Source: JANYHF01 sp031393505 (GTDB lineage: Bacteria; Pseudomonadota; Alphaproteobacteria; Rhizobiales; Hyphomicrobiaceae). Taken from it: 26,212 nt of DNA. The position numbers and the translations under genes are program-made. This document shows, piece by piece, positions 1-7,502 of the stretch. The stretch's first letter is position 1, and every line of letters begins with the position of its first letter. The notes beneath the pieces are model-generated. The model saw only the letters and a program-made list of their open reading frames with translations. It was not told where the DNA came from and did not search any database. The stretch covers positions 1 through 26,212 of the forward strand of contig JANMVX010000047.1 in the NCBI GenBank assembly GCA_031393505.1, in the 5' to 3' direction.

Positions 1-4
1 TGGT

Positions 5-202
5 TTGACCGTCGATGCCGCCGCGCTTGTAGGGTCTTTCCACCGGATCGGCCACTATGGCCCACCTTATGAAGTGCTACGACTAATCGATGAGAAGGAG
101 GCACTGATCGTTCTGCTGGAGACCGGTGAGGAGGTCGAATATCCCATCGCAGACATCCTAACCGATCCAGACCCGGACGAAGAAGCGCCCCCCTTGCCAT
201 GA
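5..202 (+). CDS. DUF5397-like small protein, probable antitoxin partner of VapD
   Basis: A 65-residue acidic protein that ends in a Pro/Glu/Asp-rich tail. The core (GPPYEVLRLIDEKEALI, then LETGEEVEYPIADIL) resembles the DUF5397 family, whose members are typically encoded just upstream of vapD. Its stop overlaps the vapD start in an ATGA, so the two are translationally coupled. By analogy with VapX/VapD of Haemophilus it is probably the antitoxin that holds VapD in check; that role is inferred from position and size. The TTG at 5 is only the first possible start in the window. The frame is open to the left edge, so the true start may lie outside and the gene may be partial here. Confidence 0.7.
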   Translation: MTVDAAALVGSFHRIGHYGPPYEVLRLIDEKEALIVLLETGEEVEYPIADILTDPDPDEEAPPLP

Positions 203-522
203 GCTTCGCAATTTCATTCGACTTGAACGTCAAGCTGGCCAACCAGTTCCATCCCAAGCGGTCGCAACAAGCCTATGCCGATATCGCAGTCGTCCTTGCA
301 AAACATGGGTTCAGCCGAATACAGGCCAGCGTCTATGCATCGGAGCACCGCGACCTCGCTAGACTGTTCGCGGCTATTCAGAATCTCAGAGAACTCGGCT
401 GGTTCGGGCTTTGCGTCAAAAACATACGCGCCTTTCGAATGGAAAATGGCTCAGACTTCACCGCAGTGATCAAGGGCGAAAGCGATCCCAAGAAGCACCG
501 CACCCCAGGCAAGAAATCCTAG
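199..522 (+). CDS. vapD: VapD-family Cas2-fold endoribonuclease (toxin)
   Basis: A 107-residue protein with the VapD layout. An N-terminal beta strand carries FAISFDLNV, with the conserved Asp of the ferredoxin-like (Cas2) fold. A central segment reads AYADIAVVLAKHGFSRIQASVY, and the C-terminal half has WFGLCVKNIRAFRMENGSDF. VapD proteins are dimeric mRNA-cleaving enzymes related to Cas2 and act as type II toxins when paired with a small antitoxin. Length matches the family (about 90-110). The start overlaps the stop of the upstream DUF5397-like gene. The last 15 residues are basic (KKHRTPGKKS) and extend past the usual family end. Only 24 nt separate it from atpD, so it may be co-transcribed with the ATP synthase genes. 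Confidence 0.85.
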   Translation: MSFAISFDLNVKLANQFHPKRSQQAYADIAVVLAKHGFSRIQASVYASEHRDLARLFAAIQNLRELGWFGLCVKNIRAFRMENGSDFTAVIKGESDPKKHRTPGKKS

Positions 523-546
523 AAATTGCATTTGAGAGAGACGAAA

Positions 547-1983
547 ATGGCAGACAGACGGATCGGCAAAGTACGCCAAGTGATGGGCGCGGTGGTGGAC
601 GTGCAGTTCGAGGGCGGCCTTCCGGCCATCTTGAACGCGCTGGAGACCACCAATCAGGGCGGCCGCTTGGTGCTCGAAGTCGCACAGCATCTCGGCGAGA
701 ACACCGTGCGCACCATCGCCATGGACGCCACCGAAGGCCTCGTGCGCGGCCAGGAAGTGACCGACTCGGGTCAGCCCATCATGGTCCCCGTCGGTGACGG
801 CACGCTCGGCCGCATCATGAACGTGATTGGCGAGCCGGTGGACGAGGCCGGCCCGATCAAGTCCGATCAGCGCCGCCCGATCCATGCGCCTGCCCCGAGC
901 TTCGTCGATCAGTCGACCGAGGCGCAGATCCTCAACACCGGCATCAAGGTCGTTGACCTGCTCGCTCCCTACGCGCGCGGCGGAAAAATTGGTCTGTTCG
1001 GCGGCGCCGGCGTTGGCAAGACCGTGCTCATTCAGGAGCTGATCAACAACATCGCCAAGATGCACTCGGGCTTCTCGGTGTTCGCGGGCGTCGGCGAGCG
1101 CACGCGCGAAGGCAACGACCTTTATCACGAGTTCATCGAATCGGACGTGAACGCCGATCCCAAGAATCCCAAGGCGGGCGTCAAATCCAAGTGCGCGCTG
1201 GTGTACGGCCAGATGAACGAGCCGCCGGGCGCGCGCGCGCGCGTTGGCCTCACCGGCCTCACCGTCGCCGAGCACTTCCGCGATCAGGGCCAGGACGTGT
1301 TGTTCTTCGTCGACAACATTTTCCGCTTCACCCAGGCCGGCTCCGAAGTGTCCGCGCTGCTCGGCCGCATCCCCTCGGCCGTGGGCTATCAGCCGACGCT
1401 GGCCACCGACATGGGCGCGTTGCAGGAGCGCATTACGACCACGCAGAAGGGTTCGATCACCTCCGTGCAGGCCATTTACGTGCCCGCCGACGACTTGACC
1501 GATCCCGCCCCAGCCGCCTCGTTCGCGCATCTTGATGCGACAACCGTGCTCAACCGCGCGATTTCGGAAAAGGGCATCTACCCGGCCGTGGACCCGCTCG
1601 ATTCCACCTCACGCATGCTCGACCCCCGCGTGGTCGGCGAGGAGCACTATCAGACCGCCCGCCGTGTGCAGCAGATCCTGCAGCGCTACAAGGCCCTCCA
1701 AGACATCATCGCCATTCTGGGCATGGATGAGCTTTCGGAAGAAGACAAAGTCGCCGTTGCCCGCGCGCGAAAAATCGAGCGCTTCCTGAGCCAGCCGTTC
1801 TCGGTCGCCTCGCAGTTCACGGGCCTGGAAGGCAAGCAGGTTCCGCTGGCCGACACCATCAAGGGCTTCAAGGGCCTGTGCGACGGCGTCTACGATCATC
1901 TGCCGGAGCCGGCGTTCTATATGGTGGGTTCCATTGACGAAGCCATCGAGAAAGCCCAGAAGCTGGCTGCGGAAGCGGCTTAG
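547..1983 (+). CDS. atpD: F1Fo ATP synthase subunit beta
   Basis: Catalytic beta subunit of the F1 head, 478 residues, the usual length. Visible are the start MADRRIGKVRQVMGAVVDVQF, the Walker A GGAGVGKT at residues 152-159, the catalytic-Glu segment GERTREG near 185, the Walker B region LFFVDNIFRF, and the DELSEED lever segment near 393. I chose ATG 547 rather than TTG 526 because MADRRIGKV is the family N-terminus and an AG-rich stretch (GAGAGAGACG) lies just upstream. The gene is followed by a zinc-ribbon-like ORF and then atpC. The normal left neighbour in alphaproteobacteria would be atpG; here the vapD pair occupies that place within the window. Confidence 0.98.
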   Translation: MADRRIGKVRQVMGAVVDVQFEGGLPAILNALETTNQGGRLVLEVAQHLGENTVRTIAMDATEGLVRGQEVTDSGQPIMVPVGDGTLGRIMNVIGEPVDEAGPIKSDQRRPIHAPAPSFVDQSTEAQILNTGIKVVDLLAPYARGGKIGLFGGAGVGKTVLIQELINNIAKMHSGFSVFAGVGERTREGNDLYHEFIESDVNADPKNPKAGVKSKCALVYGQMNEPPGARARVGLTGLTVAEHFRDQGQDVLFFVDNIFRFTQAGSEVSALLGRIPSAVGYQPTLATDMGALQERITTTQKGSITSVQAIYVPADDLTDPAPAASFAHLDATTVLNRAISEKGIYPAVDPLDSTSRMLDPRVVGEEHYQTARRVQQILQRYKALQDIIAILGMDELSEEDKVAVARARKIERFLSQPFSVASQFTGLEGKQVPLADTIKGFKGLCDGVYDHLPEPAFYMVGSIDEAIEKAQKLAAEAA

Positions 1984-2012
1984 TCCCCGCAATCGGGACG
2001 GAAGGAGACAGC

Positions 2013-2324
2013 ATGTCCAGCGACAACACCCCAGGCGGCGGCAAACCGTCGAAATTCGGCTCGTGCTGTCAGGATCTCAAGGAGGTCCTCGAAGCCGAGG
2101 ACTTCGATCCGTTGGTGTACGAAGCCGAAGACGGCGTGTTGTACCTGTCGGTCGGCATCCTCGACGTCGACGACGGCAGCAATGGCGACGCGTCCGAAGC
2201 CAGCGACGATGACGATGACGAGGAGGGCTCCGGCTTCCTCGACCACCCCGTCTATTTCTGCCCCTTCTGCGGCACAAAACTCCAGACCCCGGAAGAGGTC
2301 GAGGCTAAGGCGCACGACGCATGA
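2013..2324 (+). CDS. Small acidic zinc-ribbon-like protein between atpD and atpC
   Basis: A 103-residue protein I do not recognise as a named family. It has a CC pair near the N-terminus (FGSCCQDLKEVL), a long run of Asp/Glu/Ser in the middle (about residues 50-75), and a CPFCGTKLQTPEE motif near the C-terminus. CPFCG is half of a typical zinc ribbon, and the CC pair could supply the other ligands. The start follows a strong GGAAGGAG ribosome site. Its stop overlaps the atpC ATG (ATGA), so it is translated as part of the ATP synthase operon. It could be a metal-binding or redox-sensitive accessory of F1 or simply a passenger. The sequence supports co-expression, not a function. Confidence 0.8.
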   Translation: MSSDNTPGGGKPSKFGSCCQDLKEVLEAEDFDPLVYEAEDGVLYLSVGILDVDDGSNGDASEASDDDDDEEGSGFLDHPVYFCPFCGTKLQTPEEVEAKAHDA

Positions 2325-2707
2325 GCACGTTTAAGTTCGAATTGGTCTCGCCGGAAAAGCTGCTGGTGTCGGCCGAGGCCGAGCAGGTTGTGGTTCCCGG
2401 ATCGGAAGGTGATTTCACCGTCCTCCCCGGCCATGCGCCGGCCATGACGACGCTTCGTCCGGGCGTGATTGATGTGAAGCTGGTTGGCGGCAAAGCGCAG
2501 CGTCTCTACGTCCAGGGCGGCTTTGCTGAGGTCGATCCGGCGAGCCTGACCGTGCTGGCCCAGACCGCGACCGACATCGGCGAAGCTGGACCGGATTGGC
2601 TGGCAACCGAGCGCAAGCGCGCCGAAGCAACTTTGGCTGCAGCCAAGGGTGACGAGGAGCAGTTCCTGGCGCATGCGGCGGTGGCGGCGCTAGCCGGGTT
2701 GAACTGA
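2321..2707 (+). CDS. atpC: F1Fo ATP synthase subunit epsilon
   Basis: A 128-residue epsilon subunit of the F1 central stalk. The N-terminal beta-sandwich is clear: FKFELVSPEKLLVSAEAEQV, then VVPGSEGDFTVLPGHAP, then the strand with LYVQGGFAEVDPASLTVLAQ. The C-terminal part (about 100-128) is the short Ala/Glu-rich helical region seen in alphaproteobacterial epsilon subunits, in which the inhibitory helices are reduced. The start overlaps the stop of the preceding small ORF, so translation is coupled. No clear terminator follows the stop; the next 375 bases are intergenic. Confidence 0.95.
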   Translation: MSTFKFELVSPEKLLVSAEAEQVVVPGSEGDFTVLPGHAPAMTTLRPGVIDVKLVGGKAQRLYVQGGFAEVDPASLTVLAQTATDIGEAGPDWLATERKRAEATLAAAKGDEEQFLAHAAVAALAGLN

Positions 2708-3082
2708 CAGCAACGCGTGAGGTCGGTGATACATTGCTGCACCGCACAAAATTCCCCGCTTGACTTGTGCGTTGCACAACGTCATACACCTCACATCGCT
2801 CGGATGAGCGATTTCCGGTGCTCCAGCCGCGTGTAGGGACAGGTTACGGGTTTCCAACCCAATTCGTCCTCTCTGTTGAGCGCCCAGAACGACTTCCCAA
2901 CCGATAGCCCAGAACACGCGGGGCCGTCTCAATGACGAGCCGTGTGTGCGGTCGTAAATCGGGGACAGTATACCTATTTCCCTAAGCCGGCGCTTGAGGT
3001 CAAACTCAATGCTAGGAAATAGGTATACTGACCCCGATTTACTTTCCGCTGTGACGCGTGCTCACATCAGAAAGCACTTCAT
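2708..3082. other. Intergenic region atpC-rhlE
   Basis: No convincing gene is seen here. The minus-strand frame 2690-2932 has no recognisable family features and overlaps the atpC end. The only clear structure is the inverted repeat at 2955-3041. A TTGACT hexamer at 2760-2765 could be a -35 box but lacks a good -10 at the right spacing. The helicase promoter therefore cannot be pointed to with confidence. Confidence 0.5.
2955..3041. repeat. REP/RAYT-type inverted repeat
   Basis: Two 27-bp arms, 2955-2981 and 3015-3041, are reverse complements with one mismatch (GGGGACAG against GGGGTCAG) around a 33-nt loop. The shared core reads CAGTATACCTATTTCC. Motifs of this kind (CGGGG(T/A)CAGT...CCTATTTCC) are well known next to REP-associated tyrosine transposase genes and as solitary repeats in proteobacteria. 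No transposase gene is present here, so this is a non-autonomous copy. It sits 42 bp upstream of the helicase start, where it could form a hairpin in the 5' leader. Confidence 0.75.
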
Positions 3083-4762
3083 TTGACCAATTTTACCGAC
3101 CTCGGACTGGCGCCAGGACTCATCAAGGCGCTGACCGAAGAGGGCTATACCGCTCCGACCCCGATCCAGGCCCAGGCCATTCCGATCGTCATGTCCGGCG
3201 TCGACCTGCTCGGCATCGCCCAGACCGGCACCGGCAAGACCGCCGCCTTCGCACTTCCCATCCTGCACCGCCTGGCCGCCGAGAAAATCCCGGCCATGCG
3301 CAAGGGCGCCCGCGTTCTCGTGCTGAGCCCCACCCGTGAGCTGGCCAGCCAGATCGCCGAGAGCTTCAAGACCTATGGCCGCCATGTCGGCGTCACCGTC
3401 GGCATCGTGTTTGGCGGCGTGGCGCACGGCCCGCAGCGCAACATGCTGGCGCGCGGCGTCGACGTGCTCGTAGCCACCCCCGGCCGTCTGCTCGACCACA
3501 TGCAGCAGGGCAATTGCGACCTCAAGGGCACGGAGATTTTCGTGCTCGACGAGGCCGACCAGATGCTCGACCTCGGCTTCCTGCCGCCGATCCGCCGCAT
3601 CGTCGCCAAGCTCTCCACCAAGCGCCAGAACCTGTTTTTCTCGGCCACCATGCCGGCTGAAATCGGCAAACTGGCCGGCGAGCTGCTGAAAGATCCCAGG
3701 AAAGTCTCGGTCGCTCCCGCCGCCACCACCGTCGAGCGCGTGACGCAGAGCGTCATCCACATCGAAGCCAACAAGAAGCGCGCGCTGCTGGTCGACCTGT
3801 TCAAGGACGCCGACCTCACCCGCACACTCGTCTTTACGCGCACCAAGCGCGGCGCCGACAAAGTCGCCGCCCATCTGGAAAGCGCTGGCATCGAAGTCGC
3901 CGCCATTCACGGCAACAAGAGCCAGAACCAGCGCGAGCAGGCCCTACGCGCATTCAAGCAGGCGCAGATCCGCGTGCTGGTCGCCACCGACATCGCCGCG
4001 CGCGGCATCGATGTCGACCTGGTCAGCCACGTCATCAACTTCGAACTGCCGGATGTGCCCGAGAGCTACGTGCACCGCATCGGCCGCACGGCTCGCGCGG
4101 GCGCAACCGGCCGCGCCATTTCGCTGGTCGATAGTGGCGAACGCGGCCAGCTGCGCGATATCGAGCGCCTGACACGTCAGCAGATCACGGCTGAAGATCG
4201 CCGCAATGACACCAAGCTCGATGCCGACAAAACACCGATGCCGGCTGATCGCGAGCCGCGTGGCGGCCGTCCCGGCGCCGGCCGTGGCCGTCCTGGTGGC
4301 GCGTCCCGTCGTGGCGCTGGAGCCTCAGACGGCGCCCGCGAGCAGCGCGCTCCACGCCAGGGGCGTCCCGGCGGCGAGCGTCGTTCGGCGGAAAGCCACG
4401 CCCGTCCCGAGGATCGCGCCCCGCGTCCGGAACACCGCGCCGAGAACCGTGCCGATCGTCCGGCCGCGCCTGGCCGTGCGCCGCGTGCCGCGCATACCGA
4501 TCGTCCCGAACGTTCGGCTGAGCCGCGCCGTCCGTCGAACCGCGCTGGCCAGCGTCCGGCAGCTGAGCGCCATCGTGATGGCGCAGAGCGTCGCCCGCAA
4601 GGCGAGGCGGGCCATCGCGATCACAGCCAGACGGCGCGTGGATCGGATCGGCAACCGTCCTCCAGCAACAAGGGCAGCGATCTCTCAAGCGTTCCCTTCC
4701 TGAGGCGCCCCTCAGAGCCGCGCCGCGCCGACGCCAAGCCGGCCCGCAACCGCGACCTGTAG
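3083..4762 (+). CDS. rhlE: DEAD-box ATP-dependent RNA helicase, RhlE type
   Basis: A 559-residue RNA helicase. The Q-motif region FTDLGLAPGLIKAL...YTAPTPIQ opens the protein. Walker A AQTGTGKT is at 46-53, PTRELA at 83-88, TPGRLLD near 132, DEAD at 156-159, SAT at 187-189, and motif VI HRIGRTARAG at 331-340. From about residue 380 to the end the protein is a disordered, Arg/Pro/Gly/Ala-rich basic tail, as in RhlE-like helicases acting in ribosome assembly or RNA decay; such tails bind RNA. The start is TTG 3083, giving the family-typical N-terminus (TNFTDLGL); no in-frame ATG lies upstream and the ribosome site is weak. A strong terminator follows. Confidence 0.93.
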   Translation: MTNFTDLGLAPGLIKALTEEGYTAPTPIQAQAIPIVMSGVDLLGIAQTGTGKTAAFALPILHRLAAEKIPAMRKGARVLVLSPTRELASQIAESFKTYGRHVGVTVGIVFGGVAHGPQRNMLARGVDVLVATPGRLLDHMQQGNCDLKGTEIFVLDEADQMLDLGFLPPIRRIVAKLSTKRQNLFFSATMPAEIGKLAGELLKDPRKVSVAPAATTVERVTQSVIHIEANKKRALLVDLFKDADLTRTLVFTRTKRGADKVAAHLESAGIEVAAIHGNKSQNQREQALRAFKQAQIRVLVATDIAARGIDVDLVSHVINFELPDVPESYVHRIGRTARAGATGRAISLVDSGERGQLRDIERLTRQQITAEDRRNDTKLDADKTPMPADREPRGGRPGAGRGRPGGASRRGAGASDGAREQRAPRQGRPGGERRSAESHARPEDRAPRPEHRAENRADRPAAPGRAPRAAHTDRPERSAEPRRPSNRAGQRPAAERHRDGAERRPQGEAGHRDHSQTARGSDRQPSSSNKGSDLSSVPFLRRPSEPRRADAKPARNRDL

Positions 4763-4795
4763 CCGTCGCGGTTTTCGACCGTACCCAACACAACG

Positions 4796-4830
4796 AAAAC
4801 GCCCGCGCCTCATGAAGCGCGGGCGTTTTT
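4796..4830 (+). terminator. Intrinsic terminator after rhlE
   Basis: A 10-bp perfect stem (ACGCCCGCGC / GCGCGGGCGT) with an 8-nt loop at 4809-4816 is followed by a run of five T (4826-4830). It is flanked by AAAA on the other side, so it could also work in reverse. It lies 34 bp after the helicase stop. Confidence 0.9.
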
Positions 4831-4951
4831 GCGTCTACGGCGATTGGTAGTATACCAATCTTCATTGATGATGACCGATGACGCCCCATTCCGTCATCTT
4901 CGAGCGGCGATGGCCCACTGGGCCTGCAGCCGTCCTCTGAGATCCAGCACA

Positions 4952-5131
4952 ATACCAACCTTCATTGATGCTGACTCATCGGTGTTTTGTAGGGGCGCGC
5001 AGCAGCGCGCCCGGTGTGCAACACTGATAGTCTGTCGGATGCGGCGCGCCGGGCGCACTGCTGTGCGCCCCTACAAAACTGGCTTCCGATACCACAAGAG
5101 ACGATGGGTCAAGATCAATGCGGGTCGGCAT
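4952..5131 (+). mobile_element. 180-bp MITE-like repeat, copy 1
   Basis: Starts ATACCAACCTTCATTGATG and ends in the imperfect inverse (GGGTCGGCAT). The inside carries two G+C-rich hairpins, GTAGGGGCGCGCAGCAGCGC and GGGCGCACTGCTGTGCGCCC, on either side of CACTGATAGTCTGTCGGATG. The same 180-bp unit recurs in the opposite orientation at 18169-18348 with roughly a dozen differences counted by eye. No coding capacity is evident. Confidence 0.85.
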
Positions 5132-5132
5132 A

Positions 5133-5176
5133 AGACATCGCCGAAGGCGTCAATAGACATCGCCGAAGGCGTCAAT
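5133..5176. repeat. Tandem duplication of a 22-bp unit
   Basis: The unit AGACATCGCCGAAGGCGTCAAT occurs at 5133-5154 and is repeated exactly at 5155-5176. It lies immediately after the inserted 180-bp element. Each unit contains the short palindrome CGCCGAAGGCG. There are only two copies and no spacer, so it is not a CRISPR array. Confidence 0.85.
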
Positions 5177-5350
5177 ATCCCTTTGCATGCGAAGGCATTG
5201 CAAGGGCGAAAGGAATGCTGACGCCTGCGGAGGCTTTTTCCGCCGGATCCCCGACGGCCGCTATGCGCAAAAAGGCGCTCGCGGGTCGAGGATGACGAGT
5301 CATCGTCACTGAAGGTTGGTATTGCGTCTGGTGATCGTTGCGTTCCACAA

Positions 5351-6493
5351 CTATCGCGTGCGTTTGTCGGCCTCGCGATAGTTGCGCGCCACGAAGTCCG
5401 TTGTCATGGCGCCCGCTTCTGCTGTAGCGGTCGCCTGGACCTCAGACCGCAGCGGGGACTTGGCGCAAACCGGATCGGCCTCGGCGGCGTTGCCGGCAAG
5501 AAGCAACGCCTGGCAACGGCAGCCGCCCCAATCAACTTCCTTGAACTCGCAGCTGCGGCAAGGTTCGCGCATCCAGCTGGTGCCGCGATAGGCGTTGAAC
5601 GACGGCGAATTCAGCCAGATGTCGCGCAGCGATTTTTCCCGCACGTTTTCAAAGCTCAGCCCAGGGATGGTCTCGGCGGCATGGCAGGGCAGCACGCGGC
5701 CGCTGGGCGTGACGTTCATGCTGGTGCGGCCCCAGCCGCCCATGCAGGGTTTTGGGCGGCTGGCGTAATAGTCGGGGGCGACGAAATCGATCACCATGCG
5801 CCCTTTCAGGCGTTTGCGTTCCCGGTCCACCAGGGCGATGCTGGCGTCCACCTGCGCGCGGGTGGGCAGCAGGGCGGCGCGGTTGATCAGTCCCCAACCA
5901 TAATACTGCACATGGGCGACTTCGACGCGGCCAGCCCCGAGCTGTTCGGCCAGCAGAATGATCGCGGCGAGATTGTCGACATTCTGGCGGTGAATCGGGG
6001 CGTTGATGGTCAGCGGCAGACCCAGTTCGCGCACCCAGCCGGCCACCTCCATCTTCTGCGCGTGGCCGCGCTTGGCGCCGCCGATGCGATCGGCATTGGC
6101 GGGATCGGCGTCCTGGATTGAGATCTGGACATGATCGAGTCCCAATTTGGCGAACGTCTCCAGCCGTGCTCGTGCGAGTCCATTGGCGGCGGTGATCAGG
6201 TTCGAGTAGAGACCGACTTTGGCGGCGGTTTCGATGATCTGTTCCAGGTCCGGACGCAAGGTCGGTTCGCCGCCGGAGAGATGCAGGTGCAGGACGCCAA
6301 GCTCGGCCGCCTCGGTAAGCACCCGCTGCCAATCAGCCGTGCTGAGTTCGCCTGCCGCGCGCTCCAACGCAACGGGATTGGAGCAGTACGGACATTGCAG
6401 CGGGCAACGATGCGTCAGCTCGGCGAGCAGCCCCACGGGGGCGAGGGCGCAAACCGCCTCGGTCGATGCCTTCGCGTCGGTTTCCAGGCTCAT
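5351..6493 (-). CDS. pqqE: PQQ biosynthesis radical SAM enzyme PqqE
   Basis: A 380-residue radical SAM enzyme that, with PqqD, forms the Glu-Tyr carbon-carbon bond in the PqqA peptide, the first step of PQQ synthesis. The SAM-binding cluster motif CPLQCPYC is at residues 30-37, and LSGGEPTLRPDL follows near 73. The C-terminal SPASM-type cysteines are present (PCMGGWG, LPCHAAE, CRSCEFKEVDWGGCRC). Length is normal for the family. The ATG overlaps the pqqD stop (ATGA), consistent with coupled translation. It is the last gene of the pqq cluster and faces rhlE across the repeat-filled gap. Confidence 0.97.
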   Translation of the reverse strand: MSLETDAKASTEAVCALAPVGLLAELTHRCPLQCPYCSNPVALERAAGELSTADWQRVLTEAAELGVLHLHLSGGEPTLRPDLEQIIETAAKVGLYSNLITAANGLARARLETFAKLGLDHVQISIQDADPANADRIGGAKRGHAQKMEVAGWVRELGLPLTINAPIHRQNVDNLAAIILLAEQLGAGRVEVAHVQYYGWGLINRAALLPTRAQVDASIALVDRERKRLKGRMVIDFVAPDYYASRPKPCMGGWGRTSMNVTPSGRVLPCHAAETIPGLSFENVREKSLRDIWLNSPSFNAYRGTSWMREPCRSCEFKEVDWGGCRCQALLLAGNAAEADPVCAKSPLRSEVQATATAEAGAMTTDFVARNYREADKRTR

Positions 6494-6780
6494 GTGCGAA
6501 CCACGCCCTTCTCGACCAGATCGGTCAGCATAGCGATGATATCCTTGGTGATCAGTTCGATGGGCGCGTTGTAGGCCTTGGCCAGTTCGTCGGCGATGTC
6601 CGCGACGCTACGGGCGCCGTCGCAAAGCTTGATCACTTCGATGGCGACCGGATTGGGTGAGAAGACGCGCTCCGGGCCGAGCAGGACCGTACGGTTGCGG
6701 CCGGCATCTTCGCGCATTTTAATATGTCGCGGCAGATGGGGGCGGGACTGCGTCGTGATTAGCGGCGTGGGCTCGCTCAT
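6490..6780 (-). CDS. pqqD: PqqA-binding chaperone PqqD
   Basis: A 96-residue RiPP recognition protein that binds the PqqA precursor and presents it to PqqE. The family core is visible: LLGPERVFSPNPVAIEVIKLCDG, SVADIADELA, and IIAMLTDLVEKGVV. I chose the ATG at 6780 because it overlaps the pqqC stop (ATGA) and gives the normal length. An upstream in-frame start would add an unrelated Arg-rich leader. PqqD is a separate protein here, not fused to PqqC as in Methylobacterium. Confidence 0.95.
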   Translation of the reverse strand: MSEPTPLITTQSRPHLPRHIKMREDAGRNRTVLLGPERVFSPNPVAIEVIKLCDGARSVADIADELAKAYNAPIELITKDIIAMLTDLVEKGVVRT

Positions 6781-7502
6781 GGATGGAACGCCCCCGGAGG
6801 TATTTGGCCCGGCGTCACGTAGGCGTGCTGCAGCGCATCGAGCTGGCACCACAGCACGCTGCACTTGAAACGCACGGCGTCCAGTACGCCCTCCTGCGCC
6901 TCGCGGGTGAGCGCGTGCTGCTTGACATAGGCGAGAGCGAAATCGCTGTCGCGCGGCGCTTGGTCAAGCCGGCGGCGGAAGTAGCGCATGACGCTTTCAT
7001 CGATGAAATCGTAGTTCTCCAGCATGCCGGAAATCCGCTCGCGGTGAATTTTCGGCGCGAACAGTTCCGTCAGCGACGAGGCGACCGCTTCGACCAGCGG
7101 CTTTTCGCCGACAAAGCGAACATAGGCCTCAACCGCAAAGCACGTGGCAGGCAGCGCGCCGCGCATGGACTGCACGTAGGCGGGGTCGAGACCGAGGCCG
7201 TTTGTCAGCGCCAGCCAGCGGTCGATGCCACCTTCCTCGCCCGGCTTGCCGTCGTGGTCCTCGATGCGGTGCAGCCATTCCTGGCGCAGCTCGCGATCGA
7301 GCGTGCGGGCCAACAGGGCGGCGTCCTTGCGCGGCACGGCGGACTGATAGCAGTAGCGGTTGAGCGCCCAGGCCTGCACCTGTCCCTTGTTGAGTTTTCC
7401 GCCGTGTAGCTGGTGATGGAACGGGTGCAGGTCGTGGTAGCGCGTCGCGCCAATCTGGCGGATCTGGGCTTCCAGCTCATCGGGCGTCCACGGAACGGTC
7501 AT
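6777..7502 (-). CDS. pqqC: Pyrroloquinoline-quinone synthase PqqC
   Basis: A 241-residue cofactor-free oxidase that catalyses the last step of PQQ synthesis: ring closure and eight-electron oxidation of AHQQ by O2. Family signatures are seen: RYHDLHPFHHQLHGGKLNKGQVQAWALNR split around the active-site His residues, then YYCQ-like RYCYQSAVPRKDAALL, and the later segments FAPKIHRERI and MRYFRRRL. The ATG at 7502 overlaps the pqqB stop (ATGA). The longer frame upstream of it is not needed. Confidence 0.97.
   Translation of the reverse strand: MTVPWTPDELEAQIRQIGATRYHDLHPFHHQLHGGKLNKGQVQAWALNRYCYQSAVPRKDAALLARTLDRELRQEWLHRIEDHDGKPGEEGGIDRWLALTNGLGLDPAYVQSMRGALPATCFAVEAYVRFVGEKPLVEAVASSLTELFAPKIHRERISGMLENYDFIDESVMRYFRRRLDQAPRDSDFALAYVKQHALTREAQEGVLDAVRFKCSVLWCQLDALQHAYVTPGQIPPGAFHP

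Larger units (their letters stand above)
4852..5322. mobile_element. Outer MITE-like element interrupted by a second copy
   Basis: The left end at 4852 (ATACCAATCTTCATTGATG) and the right end at 5290-5322 (finishing GAAGGTTGGTAT) are imperfect inverted repeats of about 25 bp. The element has no open reading frame that looks like a protein. Inside it lies the 180-bp element at 4952-5131, whose ends are of the same type. The interior also holds CGTCATCTTCGAGCG near 4891 and the matching GGGTCGAGGATGACG near 5283. The simplest reading is an older element into which a related one inserted. The left edge forms a small palindrome with flanking bases (GATTGGTA-GTA-TACCAATC, 4842-4860). Confidence 0.6.

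Noticed and set aside
451..1530. 359-codon open frame on the minus strand
   Set aside because: It is antisense to atpD, is rich in Gly/Ala/Arg/His without family features, and arises from the GC bias of the real gene.
2925..2955. GAGCCGTGTG...GCGGT resembling half of a group II intron domain V
   Set aside because: It has extra bases in the helix, no complementary half, and no intron-encoded protein.
4185..4958. 257-codon minus-strand frame over the helicase tail
   Set aside because: It mirrors the low-complexity Arg/Pro tail of the helicase and runs through the terminator and repeat.
5133..5176. Possible CRISPR array
   Set aside because: There are two directly adjoining copies of 22 bp with no spacer; it is a simple tandem duplication.
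4829..5221. 130-codon open frame after rhlE
   Set aside because: It reads straight through the MITE-like elements, and the similar frame at 18067-18777 shows it is only repeat sequence.
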